Part shown: positions 26,701 through 36,586 of the stretch, in pieces | How positions within the stretch are numbered: position 1 is the stretch's first letter | Layout of the letters: the number at the start of each line of letters is the position of its first letter | NCBI RefSeq assembly: GCF_001570565.1 | Contig: NZ_BBXE01000043.1 | Coordinates: 1 to 64,000 of the forward strand | Length of the DNA: 64,000 nt | Source: Herbidospora yilanensis | GTDB taxonomy: Bacteria; Actinomycetota; Actinomycetes; Streptosporangiales; Streptosporangiaceae | Reading direction: 5' to 3' | Program-made: the position numbers and the translations under genes | The notes under the pieces: generated by a model | What the model was told of the DNA's origin: nothing | What the model saw: only the letters and a program-made list of their open reading frames with translations | Databases searched by the model: none

Positions 26701-27135
26701 ATGGAAGACGGGACTTTTTTGACACCCGGTCACTGTGGAGATACCGGCCCCGACTACGACGCATTCCAATGGGACAGCCGCGAAGACTGCGAAGTGCGGC
26801 AGATTCTCGACCGCATCGCCGACAAATGGTCGCTCCTGGTGATCGCGCTCCTCGACCACAAGACGATGCGTTTCACCGAGTTGAAGCGGGAGATCGACGG
26901 CATCAGCCAGCGCATGCTCGCCCGCACCCTGCGCCACCTCGAACGCGACGGCCTGGTCAAACGCACCGTCTTCCCGGTCGTCCCGCCCCGCGTCGACTAC
27001 GAGCTGACCCCGCTCGGCGAGAGCCTGCACGAGACGATCCAGGCCCTGGTGACCTGGACCGAGGCCCACCAGACCCAGATCGCCGCCGCCCGCGAGAACT
27101 ACGACCGCCTGGTCAGTGAATCTTCTCCGGGATGA
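26701..27135 (+). CDS. HxlR-family transcriptional regulator
   Basis: A 144-residue winged-helix protein of the HxlR type: ILDRIADKWSLLVIALLDHKTMRFTELKREIDGISQRMLARTLRHLERDGLVKRTVFPVVPPRVDYELTPLG marks helix, recognition helix and wing. The Cys in SREDCEVRQIL just before the domain is where redox- or electrophile-sensing members (HypR, QorR types) have their reactive Cys; a second Cys lies in the N-terminal tail. The ATG at 26701 has no strong Shine-Dalgarno. It is divergent from the MFS gene that it probably controls. Its 3' end overlaps the next gene tail to tail by 23 bases. Confidence 0.9.
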   Translation: MEDGTFLTPGHCGDTGPDYDAFQWDSREDCEVRQILDRIADKWSLLVIALLDHKTMRFTELKREIDGISQRMLARTLRHLERDGLVKRTVFPVVPPRVDYELTPLGESLHETIQALVTWTEAHQTQIAAARENYDRLVSESSPG

Positions 27136-28264
27136 TCTGGGTCAGCCGCGTGCGCGGGCGCAGCCGTTCCCGCAACTGGGTCACCTGCCGCTGCACGTCG
27201 AGTTCCTGCACGCAGGTGAGGGGGCCGGCACCCAGTTCCCGTACGGACAGCCGGGCGCCGTGGTCATAGGCGACGTCGGGCCTTCTGGCCTTGGGCGCGA
27301 ACAGCCGGCACAGGCGCACCGGCGCCAGGAGGACGTCCACGGCCAGTTCCTCCCCGCGGACCGACAACGAGCCTCGCGCGATCTTCAGCAGGCCGCGCGG
27401 CAGCAGGTCGGCCAGCCGGTAGTCGTCGGCCACCGGCGGCAGCACGGTCACCACGACCTCGCCGTAACGGCCGTCGGCGCGCAGGAAGGCGGTGACGACG
27501 ATCTCGTCGTCCTGGAGGACCACCCGGCGGTAGCAGCGGGGACCCTCGGTCACGGTGATCACTGGGCGGGCGTGGTCGAGCAGCGGCGAACCGGGTTCCA
27601 GCACCCCTGAGGCGACGAAGACGTGGTCCCCCTCCGGCAGCTCCAGGTCGGGCGAGGGCCACGTCTCGCGGACCGTCCCCCACCCGATGAACGCCCGCTT
27701 CGACAACGTGAGGTTGCCGTGCTGGGCGCGGACCAGGTAGTCGAGCCTCGGGTCGTCGACCGGCGGGGCCGCCGCGCCGGCCCGCAGCCTCCTCGCCAGG
27801 ATCACTCCGGCCCTGACCCGGAATCCCGCCACCACGACCACGGTGAGCACGATCAGCGACATCCCAAGCGGCATGGTGCCCAGGTCGACCGGCTGGCCGC
27901 TGACCAGCGCCTCCAGCCACGGCACCTTGACCATCAGCAGCACCCCGACGCCCATCACGACGACCGGGCCGCCCCTGCGGGAGTGCCGGAACCACACGAA
28001 CCCGCCCAGGACGACGAGCCAGCTCACGATCCGCCAGAAGTCGAGGACCATGCCCGCCGCGATCACCAGGGAGACGAGCAGATCCCGGTACGCCATCAAC
28101 CGTCGCGCCCGCAGGCAGTGCCGCACCACCGGGACCACGTCGAAGTCGCCCGCCGAGGGGGCCACGCCCCGGTAGGGGTCGCGGGTGAGTTCCCGGAGAA
28201 CCGCCTCGCGGAACCGGGTGTCGAGATATCCGGCCGCGCAGAGATAACGCGTCGTGTTCGACAT
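27113..28264 (-). CDS. Membrane protein of unknown function
   Basis: A 383-residue protein I cannot assign. Residues about 55-150 hold four or five hydrophobic helices (LLVSLVIAAGMVLDFWRIVSWLVVLGGFVWF, PVVVMGVGVLLMVKV, MSLIVLTVVVVAGF). The rest (from RLDYLVRAQHGNLTLSK) is a soluble domain with regular beta-like segments (GDHVFVASGVLEPGSPLLDHARPVITVTEGPRCYRRVVLQDDEIVVTAFLRADGR). The start at ATG 28264 (MSNTTRYLCAAGYLD) was chosen over 28318, which lies in AT-richer upstream DNA. No operon partner is evident. Similar architecture is common in actinomycete genomes as 'hypothetical membrane protein'. Confidence 0.6.
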   Translation of the reverse strand: MSNTTRYLCAAGYLDTRFREAVLRELTRDPYRGVAPSAGDFDVVPVVRHCLRARRLMAYRDLLVSLVIAAGMVLDFWRIVSWLVVLGGFVWFRHSRRGGPVVVMGVGVLLMVKVPWLEALVSGQPVDLGTMPLGMSLIVLTVVVVAGFRVRAGVILARRLRAGAAAPPVDDPRLDYLVRAQHGNLTLSKRAFIGWGTVRETWPSPDLELPEGDHVFVASGVLEPGSPLLDHARPVITVTEGPRCYRRVVLQDDEIVVTAFLRADGRYGEVVVTVLPPVADDYRLADLLPRGLLKIARGSLSVRGEELAVDVLLAPVRLCRLFAPKARRPDVAYDHGARLSVRELGAGPLTCVQELDVQRQVTQLRERLRPRTRLTQIIPEKIH

Positions 28265-28383
28265 GATTGTGGCCACAGCACCAGTAAGAGGTGCGATATT
28301 CGTTTTGTCTGCTCGCAAATGCGGCTATTGGCTACCTTTTGTCAATTCCTTGCGGGGGGCCGCCTATCGTCGGACGTGTGGAG

Positions 28384-29346
28384 ATGAACGCCTGGGTGGT
28401 GGCCCGGCCGGGCACGCTGGAGTTCACCCGGTTGCCGGTCCCCGTGCCGGGGCCGGGCGAGGTGCTCGTGAAGGTCGAGGTCTGCGGCGTGTGCCGTACC
28501 GACCTGCATCTTCTCGACGGCGACCTCGACGTTCACCGGCCGCGGACCGTGCCCGGCCACGAGGCGGTCGGGCGCATCGCCGACACCGGTGAACGCGTCG
28601 GGGTGGCGTGGTTGCGGTCGACCGACGGCACCTGCCGTTATTGCCGGCAGGGGAACGAGAATCTGTGCCCGAATTCGACGTACACGGGATGGGACGCCGA
28701 CGGCGGTTACGCCGAATATCTCGTCGCGCCGCGCGACTACGTCTATCCGCTGCCCGAGGACTATCCGGCCGAGAAACTCGCGCCGCTGCTGTGCGCCGGG
28801 ATCATCGGCTACCGGTCGCTGCTGCGGGCCGACCTGCCCCCCGGCGGACGGCTCGGCATCTACGGGTTCGGCGCGTCCGCCCACCTGACCGCCCAGGTCG
28901 CGATCGAGCAGGGCGCGACCGTCCACGTGCTGACCCGGTCGGAGGAGGCGCGGCGGCTCGCCCTCGAACTCGGCGCGGCCTCGGCCCGCGGCGCCTACGA
29001 CCAGCCGCCCGAGAAGCTCGACGCCGCGATCCTGTTCGCGCCGGTCGGCGACCTGGTGCCGACCGCGCTCGAAGCCCTCGACCGGGGCGGCACCCTCGCC
29101 GTCGCCGGCATCCACCTGACCGACATCCCGGTCCTGAACTACGAGCGCCACCTGTTCCAGGAGCGCGATCTGCGCTCGGTGACGGCCAACACCCGCGCCG
29201 ACGGCCGGGCCTTCCTGGAGTTCGTCGCCGAGCACCCGCTCACCGTCGAGACCACCCCCTACCCGCTCGACCGCGCCGACGAGGCGCTCACCGATCTGGC
29301 CCAGGACCGAGTGAACGGCGCCGCGGTGTTGCGGATCGGGTCATGA
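28384..29346 (+). CDS. Zinc-dependent alcohol dehydrogenase (MDR)
   Basis: A 320-residue medium-chain dehydrogenase. Catalytic zinc ligands appear in [13 protein letters not shown] (Cys) and VPGHEAVG (His-Glu); the structural zinc site has Cys residues in [14 protein letters not shown]. The Rossmann part is [20 protein letters not shown] near residue 160, and NERHLF-like sequence [18 protein letters not shown] marks the C-terminal lobe. It oxidises an alcohol or reduces an aldehyde with NAD(P). A GTG at 28378 would add two residues. The closest relatives by motif are adhP-like enzymes, substrate not determined. Convergent with the membrane-protein trio; ends overlap by 59 bases. Confidence 0.9.
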   Translation: MNAWVVARPGTLEFTRLPVPVPGPGEVLVKVEVCGVCRTDLHLLDGDLDVHRPRTVPGHEAVGRIADTGERVGVAWLRSTDGTCRYCRQGNENLCPNSTYTGWDADGGYAEYLVAPRDYVYPLPEDYPAEKLAPLLCAGIIGYRSLLRADLPPGGRLGIYGFGASAHLTAQVAIEQGATVHVLTRSEEARRLALELGAASARGAYDQPPEKLDAAILFAPVGDLVPTALEALDRGGTLAVAGIHLTDIPVLNYERHLFQERDLRSVTANTRADGRAFLEFVAEHPLTVETTPYPLDRADEALTDLAQDRVNGAAVLRIGS

Positions 29347-30679
29347 CCCACGCGCCTGTGGCAGCCGTCACCGCGCCGAACACGACGGCGAGCACGGTCG
29401 CCTGGTTGTAGGTGGGCACCAACCCGGCACTCCAGGCCTCGAACGGAGCCACCACGACCAGCCAGGTGACCACGCCCGTGCCGGCTCCGAAGGGCCAGAC
29501 CCACCACGGGGGCCGCGCGTCAGCCGCACTGAAGATCGCGAGGGGGACCGCGATCGGCGGCAGCGCGATTCTGCATACGAAGACGTCCACACCCATGGGG
29601 AAGACCATGCTGCCGGTGTCGGGGTGCGGCGCGATCCACCCCCACGCCACCGCCGAGAGCGCCAAGGCGCCGAGCCCGAACGCGACGCTGCGCGTCCCGA
29701 GCACCAGAACCAGCAGCCCGGCGGCGATCGCGACCAGCGCGGCGTGGCGGGGCAGGTCGTCGTCGTAGCGGCCGGGCGCGTCCACCGGCACCGCGAGCGC
29801 CTCGTCGGGCCCGTCGTAGTCGAGTCCCAGCCGCCGCCATGCGCCCGAGGCGTCGCGGACCGCCACCCCGTCGGCGCCGTTGGCGACCACGACCAGCCCG
29901 GGGAGCGCCGACACGCTCAGCGACTCGACCGGCGGGGCCAGCCTGGGCAGGTCGGCCGGGTCGGCACGACGGAGCCGATCCTGTACGTGTTCCGACAACT
30001 CCCAGGAGGTCGTCCAGTGGCCTCCACCGGATGACTCCTCGACCATCAGCCGTCCGGGCACGATCCGGTAGCACCGGCCGGCCGCGCACGACGAGACGGA
30101 GGGCGGCGGGCTCTTCAGGGCCGACCACCGCAGCCACGCCCGCCCGTCGGTGGTCGCGTAGCCGCCCCATTCCCCTAGCTCCCCGGTGTGGACGATGATC
30201 GAATCACCGATGACCTGGGTGGAGTAGGCGGCGGGCGGCACATAAGGCTGCGCGGGACTGGTCGCGGTGATCGCGAGCACGGCGGCCGGGGTCAGCAGCA
30301 GGACCACCGTCCTCCCCACGGGCACCGGGTGCCGGGAGGCGTACCAGGCGACGTACAGGGCGGGCAGGGTCAGGAGGTCGGTGAGGTCGGCGCGGATGAC
30401 CGACGGCCCCCACGCCAGCGACCAGGTCTCGGAGGCCAGCCAGGCGCCGGTCTCGGAGGCCTTGACCAGGGTGAACCCGGCGCCGGTGATCGCGATCGAG
30501 ACGGCCGGGCGGCGGATCAGCAGGTCGAGCACGGCCGGCAGCAGGATCAGCCCGGCGACGTCGCTGAGTTTCCCGGTGACCGGCCCGGGCCAGGTGAACT
30601 TCAGCAGGTGGTCGTTGACGACGAGCACGACCAGCGACAACACGGTCAGCGGATGGGCGATCCACGGGGCCGGCCTCAT
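29288..30679 (-). CDS. Paralogue 3 of a [10 protein letters not shown] membrane-protein family
   Basis: A 463-residue protein, third of three tandem relatives. It opens [32 protein letters not shown] then [25 protein letters not shown], about four helices to residue 150, an outside region of about 170 residues, and about five helices at the end. The outside region has Asp-box-like pieces ([33 protein letters not shown]) and [19 protein letters not shown], whose Cys pair is shared by all three. A charged tail [13 protein letters not shown] is unique to this copy. No function is known to me. Its ATG overlaps the stop of the middle copy (ATGA). Confidence 0.7.
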   Translation of the reverse strand: MRPAPWIAHPLTVLSLVVLVVNDHLLKFTWPGPVTGKLSDVAGLILLPAVLDLLIRRPAVSIAITGAGFTLVKASETGAWLASETWSLAWGPSVIRADLTDLLTLPALYVAWYASRHPVPVGRTVVLLLTPAAVLAITATSPAQPYVPPAAYSTQVIGDSIIVHTGELGEWGGYATTDGRAWLRWSALKSPPPSVSSCAAGRCYRIVPGRLMVEESSGGGHWTTSWELSEHVQDRLRRADPADLPRLAPPVESLSVSALPGLVVVANGADGVAVRDASGAWRRLGLDYDGPDEALAVPVDAPGRYDDDLPRHAALVAIAAGLLVLVLGTRSVAFGLGALALSAVAWGWIAPHPDTGSMVFPMGVDVFVCRIALPPIAVPLAIFSAADARPPWWVWPFGAGTGVVTWLVVVAPFEAWSAGLVPTYNQATVLAVVFGAVTAATGAWVMTRSATPRRRSLGPGPDR

Positions 30680-32016
30680 CGCGGCCTGCTCGTCACGAAT
30701 CCGGCCACCGCTCCCGCGATCGCCATGACCATGAACGTGACCCTGGCCAGGTCGCTCGCCTGGGCGTAGAAGTCCGGCCAGCCGTGACTCCAGCCGGCGA
30801 ACGGTGCCAGCACGGCCAGCCCGCCCAGCAGCCCCGAGACCACCGTCACCGCGGCCAGTCGCGCCGGCGGCGCGGCCAGCGCGACCCCCCAGGCGACCAG
30901 ACCGCCTCCCGGTAACCACAGCAGCACCCCGTTGGCCAGCCCCAGAAGGCCCCAATCCTCGGCCGTGCTCAGGCCGAATCGCACGCCGGCGACCATCAAG
31001 GCCCCGCCGATCAGGACCAAGGGGTGCCGGGTGCCCGTGAAGACCGCCAGCAGCGCGGCGGCGAGGGCCGCCACCGCCACGTGGTCGAGCACGTCATAGC
31101 GGCCCGGTGTGGTCAACGGCGCGGCCAGGGCGGCGTCGAAGCCGTCGGGGCCGAGGCCCAGCCGGTGCCAGGCGCCCCCGGCGTCCCGCAGGGCGATGCC
31201 GTCGGTGCCGTTCGCGGCCACCACGAGCCGTTCGGTCACCGCCACGCTCACCGCCCCCACCGGTTCACCGTTGCTGTAGGGGATCTCGGGATGGCTGCGC
31301 GCCAGGCGGTCGCGCACCTCGTCAGGGACCTGCCAAACGGTCGTCCAGCGCCCGTCGCGTCCTTCGTCGACCCGCAGGCGACCGGGCGTGATCCGGTAGC
31401 AGACGTCGGGGAGGCAGGCCCGGGTCACCGGCTTGGGTTGTTCGAGCGAGATCCACTTGTGCCAGGTGACGCCGTCGCGGGTCCGGTAGGCGATCGTGTC
31501 GTCGCCGTGGCCGTATCCGCCCGAGGTGTGGACGACGATCTCGTCACCCGCCGACTCGACGTTGCGGGCCTCATAGGGCCAGTCGTACGCCGCGGCGCTC
31601 GTCGCGGCCACCGCCAGCACGGCGGGCGGGACGACCAGGTAGACCACGGCCTTGTGCACGGGCACCGGATGCCGACAGGCCCACCAGGCGACCCAGAGCG
31701 CGGGCAGCGCCAGCAGGTCGGTCGGGTCGGCGAGCACCTTCGACGGCCCCCAGACGGCCGTCCACGCCTCGGAGGCCAGCCACGCGCCCGCCGCGGTCGT
31801 CTTGACCAGCGTGAACCCGACCCCCGTGATCGCGATCGAGACCCCCGGGCGCCTGATCACCAGGTCGAGCAGCGCGGGGAAGAGGATCAGCCCGGCGACG
31901 TCGCTGAGCTTCCCGGTCACGAACCCGGGCCAGGCCGCTTTCAGCATGTGGTCGTTCACGACGAGAACGACCAGGGCCAGCACGGTCTGGGGCTGGCCGA
32001 CCCACGTATGCCTCAC
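30676..32016 (-). CDS. Paralogue 2 of a [10 protein letters not shown] membrane-protein family
   Basis: A 446-residue relative of its two neighbours: [85 protein letters not shown], then the outside region with RTRDGVTWHKW, ACLPDVCYRITPGRLRVDE, VVAANGTDGIALRDAGGAWHRLG, and C-terminal helices. It has Thr-Thr-Ala-Ala-Gly after LVK like paralogue 1, so these two are closer to each other than to paralogue 3. It overlaps paralogue 3 by ATGA and follows paralogue 1 after 44 bases; the three form one transcription unit by inference. Confidence 0.7.
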   Translation of the reverse strand: MRHTWVGQPQTVLALVVLVVNDHMLKAAWPGFVTGKLSDVAGLILFPALLDLVIRRPGVSIAITGVGFTLVKTTAAGAWLASEAWTAVWGPSKVLADPTDLLALPALWVAWWACRHPVPVHKAVVYLVVPPAVLAVAATSAAAYDWPYEARNVESAGDEIVVHTSGGYGHGDDTIAYRTRDGVTWHKWISLEQPKPVTRACLPDVCYRITPGRLRVDEGRDGRWTTVWQVPDEVRDRLARSHPEIPYSNGEPVGAVSVAVTERLVVAANGTDGIALRDAGGAWHRLGLGPDGFDAALAAPLTTPGRYDVLDHVAVAALAAALLAVFTGTRHPLVLIGGALMVAGVRFGLSTAEDWGLLGLANGVLLWLPGGGLVAWGVALAAPPARLAAVTVVSGLLGGLAVLAPFAGWSHGWPDFYAQASDLARVTFMVMAIAGAVAGFVTSRPR

Positions 32017-32060
32017 TCCCTAAGAGAAAGCGCCAGGCGCCCTGAAACCGATACCCGTGA

Positions 32061-33407
32061 TCATTTTGGGACCGGATCGTACGTACGCCGATGCCCCCGC
32101 CCCGCCCGATGCCCGGCCACGGCCCCGAGGACGAGCAGCACCACGAACAGGACGGTCGCCAGCCGGACGGCGTCGGCGTAGAAGGTCAGCAGGCCGATGT
32201 TCCACGAGGCGAACACCGTTGTGGTCGCGCCGAAGGTCGTGATCCCGAAGGCCAGGGCCGCCAAGGGGACCTTCCACGGGATCCTGCGCCGGTCGTAGGC
32301 CAGGCACAACACCAGGACCCCGGGGGCGGCGAACAGGCCGCCCACGGACAGGGCGACCAGGAGGGCGTCCCGCGTCCAGGCCGCCAGCACCCAGCCGGCG
32401 GCCACCAGGACCGCGCCGACGCCGACCCAGGCTCTCCGGGAGCCCGCGACCAGGACCAGCAGGGCGGCGAGCACCCCGGCGGTCAGCGTGTAGTCGAAGG
32501 TGTCGTGCCGGCCCGGGGTGGTCAGGGAGACCGCTGGGTGACGACCGCCCAGGGCGCTCATCGGGACACGCCGCCAGGCGCCCGTCTCGTCGCGGACGAC
32601 GACCCCGTCGGCGCCGTTCGCGACGACCACCAGCCGCTCGGTCGCGGCCACGGACACCGACTCGACCGATGTCCGGCCGGAAGGGTCGTGGGCGCGTGAC
32701 AGGCGGTCGCGGGTCTCCTCCGGGACCTCCCACGCGGTGGTCCAGCTCCCGCCGGTCGACTCCTCGACCTTCAGGCGGCCCGGCACGATCCGGTGGCAGC
32801 GCTCCCGCACGCACGCGGTCGCCGCCGCCTTCCCCAGGCCCACGTCGGGATCGTAGGTCCAGCTCCGGCCGTCGGTGGTGTGACGACCGGCCAGATAGGG
32901 GTCGGCGCCGGGCACCTCGGTGTAGACGGTGATCCGGTCGCCGTCCGACCCGGCGGCATAGGCGACGCCGAGCCGCTCAGGAAGGGTCGACGACGCGGCC
33001 AGCCCCAGCACCGCGAGCGGGACGACCGTGAGCACCACCGCCTCCCGCACGGGAACCCGCCGCCGGGAGGCCCACCAGGCCGCCCAGAGCGCGGGCAGCG
33101 CCAGCAGGTCGGTGGGGTCGGCGAGCACCTTCGACGGTCCCCAGACGGCCGTCCACGCCTCGGAGGCCGTCCACGCGCCCGCCGCAGTCGTCTTGACCAG
33201 CGTGAACCCGATGCCCGTGACCACGATCGAGACCTCCGGGCGGCGCAGCACCAGGTCGAGCAGGGGAGGCAGGACCAGGAGCCCCGCGACGTCGCTCAGC
33301 TTCCCGGTCACGAATCCCGGCCACGCCGCCTTCAGCACGTGGTCGTTCACCATGAGCACCACGAGGGCCAGCAGGGTCAGGGGGTGGCCGATCCAGGTAA
33401 GCCGCAC
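32061..33407 (-). CDS. Paralogue 1 of a [10 protein letters not shown] membrane-protein family
   Basis: A 448-residue protein, first of the tandem set: [61 protein letters not shown], then outside segments [52 protein letters not shown] and five C-terminal helices. The GTG at 33407 was selected because the family start (RLTWIGHPLT) begins there; the frame is open to 33467 but the extra residues are not shared with the paralogues. The region upstream to the ABC transporter gene (about 145 bases) should hold the promoter of the three-gene unit. Confidence 0.7.
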   Translation of the reverse strand: MRLTWIGHPLTLLALVVLMVNDHVLKAAWPGFVTGKLSDVAGLLVLPPLLDLVLRRPEVSIVVTGIGFTLVKTTAAGAWTASEAWTAVWGPSKVLADPTDLLALPALWAAWWASRRRVPVREAVVLTVVPLAVLGLAASSTLPERLGVAYAAGSDGDRITVYTEVPGADPYLAGRHTTDGRSWTYDPDVGLGKAAATACVRERCHRIVPGRLKVEESTGGSWTTAWEVPEETRDRLSRAHDPSGRTSVESVSVAATERLVVVANGADGVVVRDETGAWRRVPMSALGGRHPAVSLTTPGRHDTFDYTLTAGVLAALLVLVAGSRRAWVGVGAVLVAAGWVLAAWTRDALLVALSVGGLFAAPGVLVLCLAYDRRRIPWKVPLAALAFGITTFGATTTVFASWNIGLLTFYADAVRLATVLFVVLLVLGAVAGHRAGRGHRRTYDPVPK

Positions 33408-33551
33408 GCGCCCCAGCTTGCTGATCCAAGATCGCGAAAGGATTTCGCAGACACTCTGTGACCACATCGGAACGGTTCCGGGTATTTGCCGAGGTCGGAC
33501 ATTTCCGACATCATCTGGGGGTTAGTCACGTACGACCCCGGAGGCTCCCTC

Positions 33552-34421
33552 ATGCACCGTTCCTCGCTAGTCCTGGCGGCCGGTGTGCTCATCCTGGCGA
33601 CCGCCTGCGCCCCGGAAGAGACGCCGCCCCCGGTGGCGGAGCTCACCGCTTCAGGCCCCGCCGCCGACGCGTGCGCCAAGGAGGGCCTCAAGCTGGTCAC
33701 GCCCGGCAAGCTGACCATCGGCACCGACAAGCCGGCGTACGAGCCCTGGTTCAAGGACGACGACCCCGCCAACGGGCAGGGCTTCGAGGGCGCGGTCGCC
33801 GCGGCCGTCGCCAAGGGGCTCGGGTTCACGCCGCAGGAGGTCGCCTGGGAGACCGTGCCGTTCGACTCCTCGTTCGCCCCCGGGCCGAAGAAGTTCGACT
33901 TCGACATCAACCAGATCTCCATCACGCCCGAGCGGGCCAAGGCCGTCGACTTCTCCGAGGGCTACTACACGGTCAAGCAGGCCGTCGTGGCGCTCGGCGA
34001 CTCGAAGTTCGCCTCGGCGGCGAACCTGGCGGCGCTCAAGGACGCGAAGATCGGCGTACAGGCCGGGACGACCGCGCTGAGCGCGGTGCGCGAGGTCATC
34101 CGGCCCGGCGCCGACCCGAGCGTCTTCAACCAGCAGATCGACGCCGTGAACGCGCTGAAGAACAAGCAGATCGACGCCATCGTGGTCGACCTGCCGACCG
34201 CGTTCTACGTCACCGCCGCTCAGGTCGAGGGGTCGAAGATCGTCGGGCAGTTCGCCGCGTCGGGCGGCACGCCCGAGGAGTTCGGCCTGCTCTTCGAGAA
34301 GGGCAACACCCTCGTGAGCTGCGTCAACAAGGCGCTGGCCGAGCTCAAGTCGTCAGGTGAGCTGGGCGAGATCGAGCAGCAGTGGCTGACCGCGACCGCG
34401 GGCGCGCCCGAACTCTCGTGA
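33552..34421 (+). CDS. ABC transporter substrate-binding lipoprotein (polar amino acid)
   Basis: A 289-residue family-3 solute-binding protein. The lipobox LILATAC lies at about residues 13-19, so the mature protein would be anchored at Cys19. TIGTDKPAYEPWFKDDDPANGQGFEGAVAAAVAKGLGF and FDINQISITPERAKAVDFSEGYY are the conserved ligand-binding segments, ending VNKALAELKSSGELGEIEQQWL. Binding of a polar amino acid is inferred from the family; the exact ligand is unknown. ATG 33552 was chosen because it starts the signal peptide. It is the first of three genes (binding protein, permease, ATPase) with overlapping ends. Confidence 0.92.
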   Translation: MHRSSLVLAAGVLILATACAPEETPPPVAELTASGPAADACAKEGLKLVTPGKLTIGTDKPAYEPWFKDDDPANGQGFEGAVAAAVAKGLGFTPQEVAWETVPFDSSFAPGPKKFDFDINQISITPERAKAVDFSEGYYTVKQAVVALGDSKFASAANLAALKDAKIGVQAGTTALSAVREVIRPGADPSVFNQQIDAVNALKNKQIDAIVVDLPTAFYVTAAQVEGSKIVGQFAASGGTPEEFGLLFEKGNTLVSCVNKALAELKSSGELGEIEQQWLTATAGAPELS

Positions 34422-35266
34422 CCACCGCCTGGGTCAAGAGCGACCGCCAGAAGGAGCGCGAGAAGCTTCTCCGGGCCCAGGGACGGCGCTCGGTGTCGGC
34501 CGCGACGATCTCGACGATCGTCGTGGCCGGCCTCGTCGTGTTCGGGCTGCTCGCCTCGCCGGGCTGGCCCCGGGTGCGGGAGACCTTCTTCAGCTGGGAC
34601 GCCCTGGTCGCGTCGCTGCCGGACATCCTCCGGGGCTTCCTGCTGAACGTGGTGATCTTCCTGGTCGCCGAGCCGATCGTGCTGGTGCTCGGGCTCGGGG
34701 TGGCGCTGGTGCGCGGGTTGCGGTCGCCGGTGTTCTTCCCGCTGCGGGCGCTCGCCGCGCTCTACACCGACGTCTTCCGCGGCATCCCGGTCGTGCTGCT
34801 GATCTACCTGGTCGGGTTCGGCGTCCCGGCGCTCCAGCTCCAGGGGGTGCCGAGCGATCCGGTGGTGCTCGGCACGATCGCGCTGATCCTGTCGTACACC
34901 TCGTTCGTCGCCGAGGTGTTCCGGTCGGGCATCGACTCCGTTCACCCGAGCCAGAAGGCCGCCGCGCGCTCGCTCGGGTTGTCACATGGGCAGACGATGC
35001 GGTACGTCGTCGTCCCGCAGGCCGTCAGGCGGGTCGTGCCGCCGCTGCTCAACGACTTCGCGTCGCTCCAGAAGGACTCCGCGCTCGTCGCCATGCTCGG
35101 GCCCCTGGAGGCGCTGCGGCAGGCGCAGATCCACGCGGCCGAGATGTTCAACTACACGCCCTACGTCGCCGCCGCGCTGCTGTTCGTGGCGCTCACGGTG
35201 CCGCTGGCCCGCTTCACCGACCATCTGGCCGCCCGCGCGGCACGTCAGCGCGGAGGCGCGACATGA
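34418..35266 (+). CDS. Amino-acid ABC transporter permease
   Basis: A 282-residue membrane protein with about five helices and the EAA-type loop AARSLGLSHGQTMRYVVVPQAVRRVVPPLLNDFASLQKDSALVAMLG, typical of HisMQ permeases. The GTG at 34418 overlaps the stop of the binding-protein gene (GTGA); an ATG at 34382 is also in frame but would overlap far more. An N-terminal charged stretch (KSDRQKEREKLLRAQGRR) precedes helix 1. It forms the channel with a partner copy of itself and the ATPase encoded next. Confidence 0.9.
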   Translation: MTTAWVKSDRQKEREKLLRAQGRRSVSAATISTIVVAGLVVFGLLASPGWPRVRETFFSWDALVASLPDILRGFLLNVVIFLVAEPIVLVLGLGVALVRGLRSPVFFPLRALAALYTDVFRGIPVVLLIYLVGFGVPALQLQGVPSDPVVLGTIALILSYTSFVAEVFRSGIDSVHPSQKAAARSLGLSHGQTMRYVVVPQAVRRVVPPLLNDFASLQKDSALVAMLGPLEALRQAQIHAAEMFNYTPYVAAALLFVALTVPLARFTDHLAARAARQRGGAT

Positions 35267-35988
35267 CCCTCCTCACAGTCGACGGGGTCTGGAAGCGGTA
35301 CGGGGACCATGACGTCCTCAAGGGCGTCGACCTGACCGTCGACTCGCACGAGGTCGTCTGCCTCATCGGGGCCTCCGGCTCCGGGAAGTCGACCCTGCTG
35401 CGCTGCGTGAACCTGCTGGAGACCGTCGACGACGGCGCGATCCTGCTCGACGGCGCCGACATCACCGACGTCCGGGCCGACCCCGACGACGTGCGGAAGC
35501 GGATCGGCATCGTCTTCCAGGCCTACAACCTGTTCCCGCACATGACCGTGCTCGACAACATCACCCTCGCCCCCCGGAAGGTGCATGGCGTCGGCCGCGC
35601 CCAGGCCGAGGAGCAGGCACGCGAGCTGCTGACCCGGTTCGGGCTGGAGTCGAAGGCCCGCGACTACCCCGACCGGTTGTCGGGCGGCCAGCAGCAGCGG
35701 GTGGCGATCATCCGGGCCATCGCGACGCAGCCCCGGCTGCTGCTGCTCGACGAGGTGACCTCGGCGCTCGACCCGACCCTGGTCAACGAGGTGCTCGGGG
35801 TGATCAGGGAGCTCAAGGAGTCGGGCATGACGATGATCCTGGCCACCCACGAGATGGGCTTCGCCCGCGACATCGCCGACACGGTGTGCTTTCTGGCCGA
35901 CGGGGTGCTGCTGGAGCGCGGGCATCCCGACCAGATCTTCGGGTCGCCGCAGCACCCGCGCACCCGGGAGTTCCTGTCGCGCACGTGA
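35263..35988 (+). CDS. Amino-acid ABC transporter ATP-binding protein
   Basis: A 241-residue ATPase with Walker A GASGSGKST (about 38-46), Q-loop VFQAYNLFPHM, signature LSGGQQQRVAI, Walker B LLLLDEVTSALDP and switch His in LATHEMGFARD. This completes the polar amino-acid importer with the two genes before it; the start ATG overlaps the permease stop (ATGA). A good match to GlnQ/HisP-like subunits. The direction is import by family. Confidence 0.94.
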   Translation: MTLLTVDGVWKRYGDHDVLKGVDLTVDSHEVVCLIGASGSGKSTLLRCVNLLETVDDGAILLDGADITDVRADPDDVRKRIGIVFQAYNLFPHMTVLDNITLAPRKVHGVGRAQAEEQARELLTRFGLESKARDYPDRLSGGQQQRVAIIRAIATQPRLLLLDEVTSALDPTLVNEVLGVIRELKESGMTMILATHEMGFARDIADTVCFLADGVLLERGHPDQIFGSPQHPRTREFLSRT

Positions 35989-36058
35989 CCGGATCGGTCC
36001 GGGGCGGGACCCGATCCGGCCTGTTCTCCCGGTGTCCGACCAGGTCAGACTGGTGGAC

Positions 36059-36586
36059 ATGAGCCGAGCGCTGATCGTCATCGATGTCCAGGAATCCTTC
36101 CGCGCCCGCCCCGAGTGGGACCTGATCGGCAATCCCAAGATCGCCGAGCCGGTCAACCGGCTGGTCCGGGCGGCCCGCTCGAAGGGTGACCTCGTCGTCT
36201 GGGTGCTGCACGAGGAAGCGGGCAGCGGCGGGGTGTTCGACCCCGCGTCGGGGCACGTCATGCTGCTGGCCGAGCTCGACCAGCCGGTGGCGGGCGAGCC
36301 GATCCTGCGCAAGTCGGCCCACAACGCGTTCACCACGACCAACCTCCAGCAGCGGCTCGTCGAGGCCGGGGTGCGGGAGCTGGTGGTGTGCGGGATCCGT
36401 ACCGAGCAGTGTGTGGAGACGACCGCCCGCCTCGCCAGTGACCTTGGCTATCAGGTCGTCTTCGTGAGCGACGCGACCACCACCGAGGGCGTCGGCGGCT
36501 TCTCCCCTGACGAGATCGTCGCCCGCACCGAGGCGGTGCTCCGCGACCGCTTCGCCCGCATCGCGATGGTGTCTGAGCTGGTATGA
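36059..36586 (+). CDS. Isochorismatase-like cysteine hydrolase
   Basis: A 175-residue hydrolase with the catalytic triad Asp9 (ALIVIDVQ), Lys85 (ILRKSAHNAF) and Cys118 (GIRTEQCVETTARLA). Members hydrolyse amides or vinyl ethers such as nicotinamide, N-carbamoyl compounds or isochorismate; which one cannot be told. ATG 36059 starts at the first strand; an upstream in-frame ATG at 36032 is weaker. Its stop overlaps the ATG of the GlxA-type regulator (ATGA), so they are a unit. Confidence 0.9.
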   Translation: MSRALIVIDVQESFRARPEWDLIGNPKIAEPVNRLVRAARSKGDLVVWVLHEEAGSGGVFDPASGHVMLLAELDQPVAGEPILRKSAHNAFTTTNLQQRLVEAGVRELVVCGIRTEQCVETTARLASDLGYQVVFVSDATTTEGVGGFSPDEIVARTEAVLRDRFARIAMVSELV

